DNA from: CALBZH01 sp964538515 | GTDB lineage: Bacteria > Desulfobacterota > Syntrophobacteria > Syntrophobacterales > Syntrophobacteraceae | Length of the DNA: 64,000 nucleotides | Direction: 5' to 3' | Assembly: GCA_964538515.1 (NCBI GenBank) | Contig: CAZIEW010000021.1 | Span: 1 to 64,000, forward strand | Shown here: piece after piece, positions 44,497 to 54,383 of the stretch | How positions within the stretch are numbered: position 1 is the stretch's first letter | Layout of the letters: every line of letters begins with the position of its first letter | Notes under the pieces: model-generated | Told to the model about the DNA's origin: nothing | What the model saw: the letters and a program-made list of their open reading frames with translations, nothing else | Database searches by the model: none | Made by a program: the position numbers and the translations under genes

Positions 44497-45279
44497 ATGA
44501 TCGTTGCCTGTGAATCATGCAAGACGAAATTCCGCCTGGATCCCGCACGCATCAAGTCAGCCAGGAAACGAGTCCGCTGCTCCAAATGCGGGCACGTGTT
44601 CGAGGTTTCCCCTCCGCCGGATCAAGATGAAGAGCTCTTCCATGTCGAGTTGTCAGACGAGCCGCTCGGAGAGGAGCAAGAGCAGCAGGTGATCATACCG
44701 GCCCGGATGTCATCGGAGCCATCCGCTCCGAGCCCCAAACGGCGCGGGCTGTCACGAAACCTAATGCTCGGTCTGGGATGTGCCGCCGTCATTGGCATGG
44801 CCTTGATCTATTTTCTGATTTTCCGGACATCCTCCCCTCCCCCCACACCGGTTCCAACCGCCAAAGCTCCAACTGGCGAGGCGGCTCAGCCGGACATCAA
44901 TATCCTCGACACCACGCAGGCCTATTTCCTTGAAAATGCCAACACCGGCCAAATCTTCGTGGTCGAAGGAGAAGTCGCAAACGAGTCCACTCAGCCGGTG
45001 AGCTTCATCCTCCTGGAAGGGAAGCTTTTCACGAAGAACAACCAGGTTGCGGTCTCTCAACGCTGTTACGCGGGCAACCCCATCCCGCGCAGTGAGCTGA
45101 CGAAGCTCAACATCACCGACATCCAGAACCGAATGATGAATCGGGAAGGCAAGGACCTGCTCAACGTCCACGTGCCGAACAAGAAGCGGGTCCCCTTCGC
45201 ACTGGTATTTCATAACCTTCCGGAGCTTGATAACCTGGGCGACTACAGCATTGAGGTCATAAGCGCCAAGATGGATTGA
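44497..45279 (+). CDS. Zinc-ribbon membrane protein, DUF3426-like
   Basis: A 260-residue protein. The N-terminal MJ0042-type zinc ribbon has two CxxC pairs (Cys5/Cys8 and Cys28/Cys31). An acidic and Pro-rich linker leads to one membrane segment (about 88-109) and a periplasmic beta domain (FVVEGEVANESTQPVSFILLEGKLF) like DUF3426. The family is common in deltaproteobacteria but its role is unknown. The ATG at 44497 is taken because the ribbon begins at once. An upstream ATG at 44452 overlaps hpt. Confidence 0.8.
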   Translation: MIVACESCKTKFRLDPARIKSARKRVRCSKCGHVFEVSPPPDQDEELFHVELSDEPLGEEQEQQVIIPARMSSEPSAPSPKRRGLSRNLMLGLGCAAVIGMALIYFLIFRTSSPPPTPVPTAKAPTGEAAQPDINILDTTQAYFLENANTGQIFVVEGEVANESTQPVSFILLEGKLFTKNNQVAVSQRCYAGNPIPRSELTKLNITDIQNRMMNREGKDLLNVHVPNKKRVPFALVFHNLPELDNLGDYSIEVISAKMD

Positions 45280-45350
45280 TCGGGGCCATCGAGCCCCGGA
45301 TTCGCATCCCGCGGTCCTGAATTCACAACCCATTGAAGTAACAAAAAGAA

Positions 45351-45380
45351 TTGACAATGCCATCGATTCGGTGCTAGATG
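45351..45380 (+). promoter_or_regulatory. Probable promoter of serS
   Basis: A perfect TTGACA at 45351-45356, then an extended -10 TGCTAGATG with the TAGATG hexamer at 45375-45380 after an 18-base spacer. The -10 is weak but the TG extension may compensate. It is about 78 bases before the serS ATG. Confidence 0.4.
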
Positions 45381-45457
45381 GAGAACCGTTTCAACCCATT
45401 GATTATTGTACGGAAACATTCCGTGCAAACCAATCGGCCCATCCTGACGGGGGTGCT

Positions 45458-46738
45458 ATGCTCGATGTAAAATTCGTTCGCAGCCATTTTGACCAGGTCA
45501 GTCAGATGTTGCGGCACAGACAAACGGACATGGATCTGCAGCCCCTGCTCGATCTGGATGCGCAGAGAAGAAGCATTCTGGTGGAGGTCGAAGAGCTCAA
45601 GCACCAGCGCAACGTCGCCAACGACGAGATCTCCAAGCTCAAGCGAGAGAAGAAGGACGATCCGGATCGGTTCGAGCACATGCGCGAGGTCTCCCAGAAG
45701 ATCAAAGCACTCGACCAACGGCTTGCCGCAATCGAGCAGGAGTTCAAGGATCTTCTCCTGCTGATTCCCAATATGCCGCATGAATCCGTTGCGATCGGCC
45801 GCGATGAGAAGGACAACCCGGTTGTCAGAACATGGGGATCGGCTCCGCGGTTTGATTTTGACCCCAAAGCCCATTGGGATGTCGGCGAGGATCTGGGGAT
45901 TCTCGATTTCGAGCGAGCCGCCCGGATGACCGGGGCCCGTTTTGCCTTGTACTGGGGTGCTGGAGCGGCCCTCGAGCGGGCGCTCATCAGCTTCATGCTC
46001 GATGTGCATACCAAGCGGCACGGCTACACCGAAGTGCTCCCGCCCTTCATGGTAAACAGTACCAGCCTGATTGGCACGGGTCAGCTTCCGAAGTTTAAAG
46101 AAGATCTGTTCAAGCTGGAGAATCGGGACCTCTACCTCGTGCCAACCGCCGAAGTCCCTGTCACCAACATCCACATGACTGAAATTCTTGATGAAGACGA
46201 GCTGCCCAAGTATTACACGGCCTACACGCCCTGCTTCCGGTCTGAAGCGGGATCGCATGGCAAGGACACTCGAGGCCTGATCCGGCAGCATCAGTTCAAC
46301 AAGGTGGAGCTGGTCAAACTGGTGAAGCCGGAGACTTCTTACGAGGAGCTCGAGAAATTACTGCAGAATGCCGAAGCCATCCTCCAAGCTCTGGACCTCC
46401 ACTATCGAGTGGTCTTGCTGTGCACGGGGGACATGGGGTTTTCATCATCCAAAACCTATGACATCGAAGTGTGGCTTCCCGGTCAAAACACCTACCGAGA
46501 AATCTCCTCCTGCAGCAATTTCGAGGACTTTCAGGCACGGCGCGCCAATCTTCGCTTCCGCCGTCGCGGCCAGTCCAAAACCGAGCTGCTCCACACCTTA
46601 AACGGCTCGGGGCTCGCCGTTGGGCGCACGCTCGTTGCCATCCTCGAAAATTACCAGCAGTCGGACGGAACGGTCATTGTTCCACCGGCCCTGCGACCAT
46701 ACATGGGGAATATGGAGCGAATCGAAAGGCAGCGTTGA
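45458..46738 (+). CDS. serS: Seryl-tRNA synthetase
   Basis: A 426-residue class II synthetase of normal length. The N-terminal antiparallel coiled coil (about 30-105) binds the tRNA-Ser long arm. The catalytic core has motif 2 FRSEAGSHGKDTRGLIR and motif 3 LHTLNGSGLAVGRTLVAILE, with EISSCSNFEDFQARR between. The ATG at 45458 matches the family start MLDVKFVR. An in-frame ATG at 45371 overlaps the proposed promoter. Confidence 0.97.
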   Translation: MLDVKFVRSHFDQVSQMLRHRQTDMDLQPLLDLDAQRRSILVEVEELKHQRNVANDEISKLKREKKDDPDRFEHMREVSQKIKALDQRLAAIEQEFKDLLLLIPNMPHESVAIGRDEKDNPVVRTWGSAPRFDFDPKAHWDVGEDLGILDFERAARMTGARFALYWGAGAALERALISFMLDVHTKRHGYTEVLPPFMVNSTSLIGTGQLPKFKEDLFKLENRDLYLVPTAEVPVTNIHMTEILDEDELPKYYTAYTPCFRSEAGSHGKDTRGLIRQHQFNKVELVKLVKPETSYEELEKLLQNAEAILQALDLHYRVVLLCTGDMGFSSSKTYDIEVWLPGQNTYREISSCSNFEDFQARRANLRFRRRGQSKTELLHTLNGSGLAVGRTLVAILENYQQSDGTVIVPPALRPYMGNMERIERQR

Positions 46739-46801
46739 TCTGAAATAGGGCATCCTCACCGATGACACAGCGCAGAACCATGTCAGCAAGGAGCACGATT
46801 C

Positions 46802-47125
46802 ATGACGAAAAGTCAGCTTATCGAGGCCTTGGCCAAGGCTGAGGGCATCACGCTCAAAGCGGCGGAAACAGCCGTCAATGTGACTTTCCAGAGTATGGAG
46901 CAGGCCCTTGTTCGTTCGGACCGTCTGGAAATCCGCGGATTTGGCAGCTTCAAGGTCAAGAACTACGAAGGTTACAAGGGCAGAAACCCGAAAACCGGAG
47001 AGCTTATTGAAGTCGAGTTTAAGAAGCTCCCCTTTTTCAAGGTCGGCAAGGAGCTCCGGGAACGGGTCAACAACGCCCATGGTGGCTTAGGCCGTTTGGG
47101 AGCGATTGATGATGAGGACCGGTAG
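46802..47125 (+). CDS. HU/IHF-family DNA-binding protein
   Basis: A 107-residue nucleoid protein: MTKSQLIEALAKAEGITLKAAE, then IRGFGSFKVKNYEGYKGRNPKTGELIEV with the beta-arm GRNPKTGE motif. It bends DNA as a dimer. The LPFFKVGKELRERVN ending resembles the HU-like proteins of deltaproteobacteria. A short extra C-terminal tail is present. I cannot separate HU from IHF subunits by eye. AAGGAG precedes the start. Confidence 0.93.
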   Translation: MTKSQLIEALAKAEGITLKAAETAVNVTFQSMEQALVRSDRLEIRGFGSFKVKNYEGYKGRNPKTGELIEVEFKKLPFFKVGKELRERVNNAHGGLGRLGAIDDEDR

Positions 47126-47270
47126 CCCCCAACCCTGGAGGGGGGTTGTTTCATGAGAGAAGTGCCGAGCCGACACCGTCCACGGGGACGGGAGACGGGG
47201 ATATCGCTCTCAAACCCGCGGAGGTCCCACGCTCGACGTCATTTCTTTGACGGGGTGGGCCAGCCAGGCG

Positions 47271-47618
47271 TCAGCTTCGAATAATCAGAAAATAGACGTT
47301 GATCCCGATTAACGCCATCGTTCCTCCCACAAACTTGAGCAGACTGGAAAGGGGAATCGACTGGCCACCGGGCGGCAGGGCAACCTGGATGAGGAAAACG
47401 AACGCCACAAACGAAGCCAGGAGGATGAGCAGCTTGAATTGCTGCTTCCATATAATGAGACCCAATAATGAGAGCGAGATAATCCAGACGAGGGGGCTTC
47501 GGATGATTTCTTTCCAATCCAGGTTTTGAACAACCTCAGAAACCTTCTCGATCTTATACTCGGTCAGAAACTCAACGAACGACTTCCAGTACTCCTGCAG
47601 ACGTTCCATGGCACTCAT
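47271..47618 (-). CDS. Small three-segment membrane protein
   Basis: A 115-residue protein. A polar, amphipathic N-terminus (about 1-40) is followed by three hydrophobic segments at about 43-58, 61-81 and 91-112. No family is recognised. The ATG overlaps the acylphosphatase stop (ATGA), so it is translated with that gene, and it converges on the HU-type gene. Function unknown. Confidence 0.75.
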   Translation of the reverse strand: MSAMERLQEYWKSFVEFLTEYKIEKVSEVVQNLDWKEIIRSPLVWIISLSLLGLIIWKQQFKLLILLASFVAFVFLIQVALPPGGQSIPLSSLLKFVGGTMALIGINVYFLIIRS

Positions 47619-47899
47619 CTTCCATAGCTGATGTCAAAACGATCCTGATCGCCCACGTAGATTTCTTCATGGACGTCCACGGCCTCAACGCGGCTCATCG
47701 GGCTGCCCCGATGACACCAGGCTATCATGCGATCCACTCGATCCGCCTCGCCCTCAAACAATGCCTCGACCCGGCCGTCGGCAAGGTTTCTCACCCAGCC
47801 TGCGACCCCCGCTTCGATGGCCGCATCCCGCGTATACGCCCGGAAATAGACCCCCTGCACGCGCCCTTTGATCAACACTCGAACTCGCTTCTTATCCAT
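47615..47899 (-). CDS. acyP: Acylphosphatase
   Basis: A 94-residue small enzyme with the signature GRVQGVYFRAYTRD (catalytic Arg) and GWVRNLADGRVEALFEG (catalytic Asn). It hydrolyses acyl phosphates such as 1,3-bisphosphoglycerate or carbamoyl phosphate. The ATG at 47899 gives the usual start KKRVRVLIKG. Another ATG five codons earlier is possible. It lies downstream of ligA and upstream of the membrane-protein gene, all on the - strand. Confidence 0.93.
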   Translation of the reverse strand: MDKKRVRVLIKGRVQGVYFRAYTRDAAIEAGVAGWVRNLADGRVEALFEGEADRVDRMIAWCHRGSPMSRVEAVDVHEEIYVGDQDRFDISYGR

Positions 47900-47953
47900 T
47901 CCCGCCTCGTTCAACCGTGCCCAATCCGTTGCTCCGGCCTGGGCTCGGCTTGT

Positions 47954-49993
47954 TCATGCCCTCAGTGTTTGCAGGAACTGAGCCTCATCAAGAACACCCA
48001 CACCCAATTTTTTCGCTTTCTCCAGTTTGGATCCGGCATCCTCCCCCGCCACAACCACATCCGTATTCCGACTCACACTCGAAGTCACACGCGCCCCCAA
48101 CGCAGACACTGCGGCAGAAGCCTCCTGGCGCGTCATGGAAGCGAGTGATCCGGTGAAGACGACCGTCTTCCCACGCCAGAAGCCACTTTGTACCGGCGAG
48201 GACGGTGCGGGGGTCTCCAGCTCGATCCCCATTCCGAGAAGGTCATCGATGAGCGCCTGGTTGGCAGCGTTGTGGAAATAATTGGCAATCCCTTGGGCGA
48301 CCACCTCACCAATGCCTGGGATCCGTGTCAACTCATCGACGGTCGCGCTGCGAAGTCGATCGAGAGAGCCCAGCTCGTCCGCCAGGACTTGCGCCAGGTG
48401 ACTGCCCACGTGCTGGATCCCTAAGGCCATGATGAAGCTCGCGAGGGTTGCCTTCCTGCTCTGAGCGATAGCTGTCACCAGATTCTGAGCAGATTTCTCG
48501 GCAAACCCGGGCAATCCGGTAAGATCCCGAATTTGAAGGCGATACAGGTCCGCAACGGATTTGACCAACCCTTCGTCAACCAGCAGGGAAACGATCTTTC
48601 TCCCCAATCCCTCGATTTTCATGGCATCCCGGCTGGCAAAATGCCAGATGGAGGCCTTGATTTGAGCGGGACAGTTCAGGTTGAGGCAGCGATGTACGCT
48701 TTCATCCTGCAGTCGAACGACCTCGCCGCCGCAGGAGGGACAGGCGCTGGGCATCCTGAAGGCCCTCTCGCTGCCCGTCCGGTGTGAAAGAACCGCTTCC
48801 AGCACCTCCGGAATCACTTCCCCAGCCCGTCGGATCCGGACGAGGTCTCCGATCCGTATGTCTTTCCGATCGATCTCGTCCTGGTTGTGAAGGGTAGCCC
48901 GCTGCACGACGACGCCCCCGACGGGCACCGGCTCAAGCACCGCCACTGGTGTCAAAACGCCGGTGCGCCCGACCTGCACCTTGATGTCAAGAAGATGAGT
49001 CTGAGCGACGATCGGCGCAAACTTATAGGCAATCGCCCAGCGGGGACTTCGGGATTTTTCACCAAGGCTCCGCTGCCAGTCCACTCGATCCACCTTGATA
49101 ACCACGCCGTCAGCGTCGTACGGGAGCTGGTAGCGGACGGCGGCCAGTTTTTCGTACTGGGCCATTGCTTCTCCAATCCCCGAGCAACGCCTCGAGAGGG
49201 GATTGATGGGAAGACCCCACTGCCGAAGCGTTTCCAAGAGATCCCACTGGGTTTCGAAGACGTGCCCGTCCACCTCACCCGTTCCATAGAAGAAGGCCCG
49301 GAGCGGCCGCGAGGCCGTAATGGAAGAGTCCTGCTGCCGCAGGGAGCCGGCAGCGGCATTGCGAGGATTCGCGAACACGGGCTCGCCGTCGCGATCACGC
49401 GTCTCATTGAGGATCTCGAAGTCTTTGCGATCCATGTAGACTTCGCCGCGCACGGCGAGAAGCCGCGGCAGAGCGGGACCTTCTGCCGGGGTCATGAGCT
49501 TCAAAGGGATTGCTCGAATGGTTTTCACATTGGGAGTAACGTCCTCACCCGTCGTCCCGTCGCCCCGTGTCCCTGCCCTCATGAGCCGACCGTTTTCATA
49601 GATGATCTCGATGGCCAGCCCGTCCATTTTCGGCTCGGCCACGTAAACAGGGTCATTGGACATACCAAGAAGCTTCTTGACCCTCTTGTCAAAATCCAGG
49701 ACATCTCCCTCCGTCATGGCGTTTTCAAGGCTAAGCATGGGCATCGCGTGCAGAAACGGGGGAAACTTTTCGACCGGCGCAAAACCGACTCGCTGAGTCG
49801 GGGAGTCTGGCGTGACTAGGTCCGGGTGCGCCGCCTCGATCTCCTGGAGCTCCCGGAGAAGAACGTCGTATTCAGCATCCGATATCTCGGGCTGGTCCAA
49901 AGCGTAATACAGATAATCATGGTGACGGATCTGAGCCCTAAGGGACTCCAGTCTCTGGATGATCGGCTGCTTAGAATGCGGTGTCTTGTCCAC
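47954..49993 (-). CDS. ligA: NAD-dependent DNA ligase LigA
   Basis: A 679-residue ligase with all domains: Ia (ISDAEYDVLLREL), adenylation domain with AEPKMDGLAIE (nucleophile Lys122), OB fold, a C4 zinc finger (CPSCGG and CLNLNCPAQ), helix-hairpin-helix domain and C-terminal BRCT domain (GKTVVFTGSLASMTRQEA). It seals nicks in replication and repair. Length is normal. It starts only a few bases after the phosphorylase gene ends, so both may be cotranscribed. Confidence 0.97.
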   Translation of the reverse strand: MDKTPHSKQPIIQRLESLRAQIRHHDYLYYALDQPEISDAEYDVLLRELQEIEAAHPDLVTPDSPTQRVGFAPVEKFPPFLHAMPMLSLENAMTEGDVLDFDKRVKKLLGMSNDPVYVAEPKMDGLAIEIIYENGRLMRAGTRGDGTTGEDVTPNVKTIRAIPLKLMTPAEGPALPRLLAVRGEVYMDRKDFEILNETRDRDGEPVFANPRNAAAGSLRQQDSSITASRPLRAFFYGTGEVDGHVFETQWDLLETLRQWGLPINPLSRRCSGIGEAMAQYEKLAAVRYQLPYDADGVVIKVDRVDWQRSLGEKSRSPRWAIAYKFAPIVAQTHLLDIKVQVGRTGVLTPVAVLEPVPVGGVVVQRATLHNQDEIDRKDIRIGDLVRIRRAGEVIPEVLEAVLSHRTGSERAFRMPSACPSCGGEVVRLQDESVHRCLNLNCPAQIKASIWHFASRDAMKIEGLGRKIVSLLVDEGLVKSVADLYRLQIRDLTGLPGFAEKSAQNLVTAIAQSRKATLASFIMALGIQHVGSHLAQVLADELGSLDRLRSATVDELTRIPGIGEVVAQGIANYFHNAANQALIDDLLGMGIELETPAPSSPVQSGFWRGKTVVFTGSLASMTRQEASAAVSALGARVTSSVSRNTDVVVAGEDAGSKLEKAKKLGVGVLDEAQFLQTLRA

Positions 49994-49996
49994 TGC

Positions 49997-50794
49997 TCAT
50001 CCCTTATCCTGCGGAATCGACGATGCCGCATGAAGAACTCTCTCGGCCACAATACGCCGGGTCCTCTGAAACCGGGGATCTTTGAAGCCATGAACCCACT
50101 TGAGGCTAAAAAGCTCATCGGAAACCACAAGCACCAACGCCAGTCGAATAGAACGGTAGAGCGCAACGGTCAGCAAGGCAGACGTTTCCATGTCCACCCC
50201 GAGCACCCCTTCTTTCTGAAATCCCATCACCTTGCCCTGCGTCTCCCTGTACGGAGCGTCAATACTCCAGACACGCCCCTCATGAAGGACGTAGTCTTCC
50301 GATTCCAGCACAGATCTCAACAGCGACAGGATGGCTTCGGAGGGACCGGGCCGGTCTACTTCCACGGGATAGTGCCCCGATGTGCCTTCCTCGGAGATCG
50401 CACTGGTTGGCAAGACAACATCCCCGACGCGGACTGACGGATGGATCGATCCACACCAGCCGAGAGCCAAGACATCGGTCACCCCAAGGGCAATCATCTT
50501 CTCGAGAGCCAATACCGCCTGGGGGGCCCCAAGCATTGGTCCGGCCAAAGCCACCGTGCACCCATCGAAGGAACCGACGCGCACATCCGCCAGGAACAGC
50601 CGATGCGTGATTCCCGGTGGTTCTGGGAACAAATCACTCAAATGCTGGAGATCCTGTGGCGTGAAGACCATGATCCCCACGCCGGGCAGCGGCTTCTCCC
50701 TCTTGCCTCGGCGCGGCTGGATCAAGGCTTCCTCAGCGTGATTCTTCGGAGTCCCTGACTGGACATGTGAGCTAGAGCTCGCCTTCGTATTCAT
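49997..50794 (-). CDS. Nucleoside phosphorylase (PNP/UDP family)
   Basis: A 265-residue phosphorylase-fold protein. DVLALGWCGSIHPSVRVGDVVLP is the phosphate and base-binding region, and GVLGVDMETSALLTVA is the family signature with the ribose-binding Glu. It probably acts in purine or pyrimidine salvage. The base specificity is not clear. The first 35 residues are polar and not part of the domain. The ATG at 50794 is used, with a GTG at 50827 as an alternative. Confidence 0.85.
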   Translation of the reverse strand: MNTKASSSSHVQSGTPKNHAEEALIQPRRGKREKPLPGVGIMVFTPQDLQHLSDLFPEPPGITHRLFLADVRVGSFDGCTVALAGPMLGAPQAVLALEKMIALGVTDVLALGWCGSIHPSVRVGDVVLPTSAISEEGTSGHYPVEVDRPGPSEAILSLLRSVLESEDYVLHEGRVWSIDAPYRETQGKVMGFQKEGVLGVDMETSALLTVALYRSIRLALVLVVSDELFSLKWVHGFKDPRFQRTRRIVAERVLHAASSIPQDKG

Positions 50795-51031
50795 GATATG
50801 ATCTTTCGAAATTGATAGCGGCACCAAGATGAGAGACGATTATAGCCAGCCCTTGTTGAGGCGCAAGGTTTTTGCCGTGTCGCCCTTCACAGGGATCGGT
50901 TTGAGTCAACCGTTGCCTTCCGTCGAAACCCGGGTAGCGCCTCGTGGTTTGGCGGTGGCAGGGGCTTGATCAGGAAGCACGACGTGAACCCCCCATGCAC
51001 CGCATGAGACACCCGGACGGTAGTCAGACCC

Positions 51032-53467
51032 GTGTTTGCCGAGATCATTCTTTTCAGCGCCATTCGCAAGACCTTGCACTATTCCATCCCACCGGAGCTC
51101 GAAGGCCACATCGCCTGCGGGTGTCGCGTGATGGTCCCGGTGGGGCGTCGCATGCAAGCCGGGCTCGTCGCATGGGTCTCGAAGGTCCATGAAGACCCGC
51201 CCTCCGGCGTTACGTTGCGACCGATCGCCGCCATTGTAGACAAGAGCCCCGTCATGCCGGTGGATCTGATTGATCTCTGTCGCTGGATCGCCGGTTATTA
51301 CTTCTTCCCATTGGGAGAAGTGATTGCAACCGCTCTGCCTTCTTCGCTGTTGGTACAGCCCCGCGCTCGATTTCACGTGACTCCCCACGGCCGTGCCGTC
51401 CTCGAGAGGCCGAACCCGCCCGATTTGCTCCAAATCCTCGCAGCGGCACCGGGTCTTGACGAGACACAGCTCCAGGAGCAGGCGCACTCCGCAAAGGGAA
51501 TCCGGAGAAAGCTCAGTGCTCTCGAGCGAGACGGACTCATCGCAGCCTCCTACAGCTATGATCCGGAGCCCGTCCGCCCCAAGCTCGTCCGCGTCCTTCG
51601 GCTCAAGGGAAAACCCACGGCATCACACCTGCAAGGGAGCGAAGCCCTGCGCCAGATCGTCGAGACGTTGGAGAGCAGCAGCGATCCCGTTCCTCTCAGC
51701 ACGGTACGCCGATGCGCCCACAACGCCGACTATTGGCTCAAGAAACTCCGGGAAGCGGGTCTCTTGGATGAGCTTTCCCTCGAGGTTGTGAGGGAGTCGC
51801 ATCATGCCCAGAGTCTTCCTGAACGGACTCCCTTCGCGCCCACTTCCGATCAGCACAAGGTCCTGGAGGCTCTCGGTCCCTGCCTCGAGAATCCTGTCTT
51901 CCGACCGCATCTCCTCTTCGGAGTGACGGGGAGCGGCAAGACCGAAGTCTATCTCGAGCTGGTCACGCAAGCGTTGCGACGAGGAAAAGGTGCGCTGGTC
52001 CTTGTTCCGGAAATTGCCCTCAGCACTCAACTGGAAGCCGTCTTCCGCCAACGTTTCGGCAAGGACTTGGCCATATGCCACAGCGGACTGTCCGTCGGAG
52101 CCCGATACGATCAGTGGCGAGAAGCATTGTCGGGACGGCGCAGAGTCATTCTTGGTGTTCGCTCGGCGGTCTTCATGCCGGTGAGAGACCTGGGAATCAT
52201 CATCATCGATGAAGAGCACGATCCCTCCTACAAGCAGGAAGACCATTTACGCTATCACGCAAGGGATGTGGCCCTCATCCGCGCGCGCTCCCTCGGGATC
52301 CCCATCCTCTTGGGATCTGCCACCCCCTCTCTGCAGTCCATGGCCAATGCACAGCTGGGGCGGTACACGCTTCTCACCATGCCCAAGCGAGTTCTTGAAC
52401 GGCCTTTGCCCGAGGTGCGCGTGGTCGACATGCGGCGGGAATCCCGTCGCGATCCCATCCTGTCTCGTCCCCTTCGGGAAGCCCTGCTCGAAACCGTGGG
52501 AGCCGGGGAACAGGCGCTGCTCTTTCTGAACCGACGAGGCTTCGCAAGCTTTCTGGTTTGCACGGTCTGCGGCCATGTCCCTCAATGCATCCATTGCAGT
52601 GTTAGTCTGACCTTTCACCAGCAGGCCAATCTTCTAAAATGCCACTATTGCGGCCTGGAGGTCCCCGTTCCCCAGGAGTGCCCTCAGTGCGGAAAGGGAG
52701 TGCTCCTCTTCCACGGTTTCGGAACCGAGCGCCTGGAAGAAGAGGTGAGAAAGCTCCTTCCCGACAGAAAGATCGTCCGCATCGACCGCGATACGGTCAA
52801 GCACGCTCAACGTCTGGTCGAGTATTTCAACGCACTCAGGACGTCTGAAGCCCAAGTATTGATTGGAACGCAAATGATCGCCAAAGGACACGATTTCCCT
52901 GGGATCACCCTCGTGGGAATCGTGAGCGCCGACACCGCCCTTCAGGTCCCCGACTACCGAGGGGGAGAAACGACGGTCCAACTTCTCATGCAGGTTGCCG
53001 GAAGAGCGGGCCGAGGCGACAAAGCCGGACTGGCGATCGTCCAAACATACAACCCCTCCCACTATACGATTGAAGCGGCCTTGAGACTGGATTATGCTTC
53101 GTTTTGTGGGCGTGAGCTTGAAATCCGGCGCGAGCTCCAGTACCCCCCCCATACCAAAATCCTCCGGCTTTTGCTTACTGACGAGAGCGAAGATTTAACG
53201 AGGGAAGCCGCCATTGAGCTGGCTTCCCTCTGTCGTGAGATCGCAGCCGGACTGAGGGAAAGGGGGCTCCACGCGGCCATTTTGGGACCTGCGGAGGCTC
53301 CATTGGCACGTTTGAATCGGCGCTATCGATGGCATGTTTTCGTGAAGGCCTGGTCAACTCAGGCCCTCACCTCCTTCGCTGAAAACTTGCTTCGTCTGAA
53401 GCCTGGAACCTCGTCTTTGAGACGGGCACAGCTCATCATCGACCGGGACCCGGTTAGCAACCTTTAG
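51032..53467 (+). CDS. priA: Primosomal helicase PriA
   Basis: An 811-residue PriA. The N-terminal 3'-DNA-binding domain (IPPELEGHIACGCRVMVPVGRR) leads to the helicase core with Walker A GVTGSGKT at 297-304, IIIIDEEHDPSYKQ, and the zinc-binding region (CTVCG, CIHC, CHYCG, CPQCG). PriA restarts collapsed replication forks. GTG at 51032 is the start. It is transcribed away from the phosphorylase gene, with a 237-base gap. Confidence 0.96.
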   Translation: MFAEIILFSAIRKTLHYSIPPELEGHIACGCRVMVPVGRRMQAGLVAWVSKVHEDPPSGVTLRPIAAIVDKSPVMPVDLIDLCRWIAGYYFFPLGEVIATALPSSLLVQPRARFHVTPHGRAVLERPNPPDLLQILAAAPGLDETQLQEQAHSAKGIRRKLSALERDGLIAASYSYDPEPVRPKLVRVLRLKGKPTASHLQGSEALRQIVETLESSSDPVPLSTVRRCAHNADYWLKKLREAGLLDELSLEVVRESHHAQSLPERTPFAPTSDQHKVLEALGPCLENPVFRPHLLFGVTGSGKTEVYLELVTQALRRGKGALVLVPEIALSTQLEAVFRQRFGKDLAICHSGLSVGARYDQWREALSGRRRVILGVRSAVFMPVRDLGIIIIDEEHDPSYKQEDHLRYHARDVALIRARSLGIPILLGSATPSLQSMANAQLGRYTLLTMPKRVLERPLPEVRVVDMRRESRRDPILSRPLREALLETVGAGEQALLFLNRRGFASFLVCTVCGHVPQCIHCSVSLTFHQQANLLKCHYCGLEVPVPQECPQCGKGVLLFHGFGTERLEEEVRKLLPDRKIVRIDRDTVKHAQRLVEYFNALRTSEAQVLIGTQMIAKGHDFPGITLVGIVSADTALQVPDYRGGETTVQLLMQVAGRAGRGDKAGLAIVQTYNPSHYTIEAALRLDYASFCGRELEIRRELQYPPHTKILRLLLTDESEDLTREAAIELASLCREIAAGLRERGLHAAILGPAEAPLARLNRRYRWHVFVKAWSTQALTSFAENLLRLKPGTSSLRRAQLIIDRDPVSNL

Positions 53468-53587
53468 CTCCACAATCGGCGTCTGCCCTCTCAACCGAGA
53501 GCCCCCAGCGAGCGTCGGAAACGCTCAAGAGCAACGCGGACAACAGCGACTTCGCGAGGACGTGTCCGTGCGCTCACGTTTTTGGAC

Positions 53588-53616
53588 TTGAGATCCTGAG
53601 CTTACGCATGTAGAAT
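53588..53616 (+). promoter_or_regulatory. Promoter upstream of the PilZ gene
   Basis: TTGAGA at 53588-53593, a 17-base spacer and TAGAAT at 53611-53616, each one mismatch from consensus. It lies in an AT-rich stretch, about 105 bases before the PilZ start. Confidence 0.55.
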
Positions 53617-53721
53617 TTTAAGTGTAACTACGGATCTGCAAATACTTTATTCCAATGCTATCATTCTGCACCGTTTGGCGGACTGAACTGATCAAAGTAA
53701 AAGTGGTCTCTCGAAGATCGG

Positions 53722-54165
53722 ATGCATGACATGCCAATCCCCACGGCGACAGAGAAGATGGAGAACCGCAGGCGACTTCCCCGCCACACCGTGGAAGACA
53801 CCGTCTTCATTACGTTCCGACCTCGCTTCGACGTCGTGGGCCATGTGATCGACGTCAGCGACGGCGGCATTGGCATGGAGTATACGGCGTTTGAGCCCGG
53901 CGACCAGGTCGAGAACGTGGAGGTGGACATCTTCTGCCAGCCTCGAAAGCTCAATTTGGCTCATTTACCATGCAGGGTGACCTACGATCTCAGAGTGGAG
54001 GATGCCCCGACATTCCGCGGCTTTCAGACCCGCCGATGCGGCTTGGAGTTTGGCGCGATCTCACCCGAGCAAAGACAACAGCTCCGGTCTCTTCTGGAGC
54101 CCCGGGGCGTCGAGGCACGACCTACCCGCAGGGCTTTCCTCGATCCGGCATTAGCCACTCGCTGA
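53722..54165 (+). CDS. Single-domain PilZ protein
   Basis: A 147-residue protein. NRRRLPRHTVED supplies the RxxxR element and IDVSDGGIGM the (D/N)xSxxG element of c-di-GMP-binding PilZ domains. A disordered, Arg/Pro-rich tail follows residue about 125. It has its own promoter and a hairpin after it, so it is a single-gene unit. Target unknown. ATG at 53722 is used. Another at 53731 would remove three residues. Confidence 0.85.
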   Translation: MHDMPIPTATEKMENRRRLPRHTVEDTVFITFRPRFDVVGHVIDVSDGGIGMEYTAFEPGDQVENVEVDIFCQPRKLNLAHLPCRVTYDLRVEDAPTFRGFQTRRCGLEFGAISPEQRQQLRSLLEPRGVEARPTRRAFLDPALATR

Positions 54166-54175
54166 AGAAAAGGAA

Positions 54176-54210
54176 ACCCCGTCCAGCCGGAGGGGGAGGC
54201 TGAACGGGGT
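54176..54210 (+). terminator. Hairpin after the PilZ gene
   Basis: ACCCCGT plus CAGCC pairs with GGCTG plus ACGGGGT, with one C/A mismatch, around a 9-base loop. It starts 10 bases after the PilZ stop. There is no T-run, so it could be a rho-independent terminator variant or an mRNA end-stabilising hairpin. Confidence 0.55.
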
Positions 54211-54383
54211 AGGAGGGGTTAGGAGAAGGCGACATGCTGTCAACCTTACGGTTCATTAATAACCATTCTCACATGCGACATCAAGAGTCGGAACCACAAT
54301 TCCCTTTTCGACCGGGCGCTTGCCCCGTGAGCCAGCCGGCGGGCATCGAGTGGGTCCCATCCAGCTGCGGTTCCACGACGAAG

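Noticed and set aside
47126..47150. CAACC...GGTTG hairpin after the HU-type gene as a terminator.
   Set aside because: Only five paired bases with a G-rich loop and a short TTT; too weak to call.
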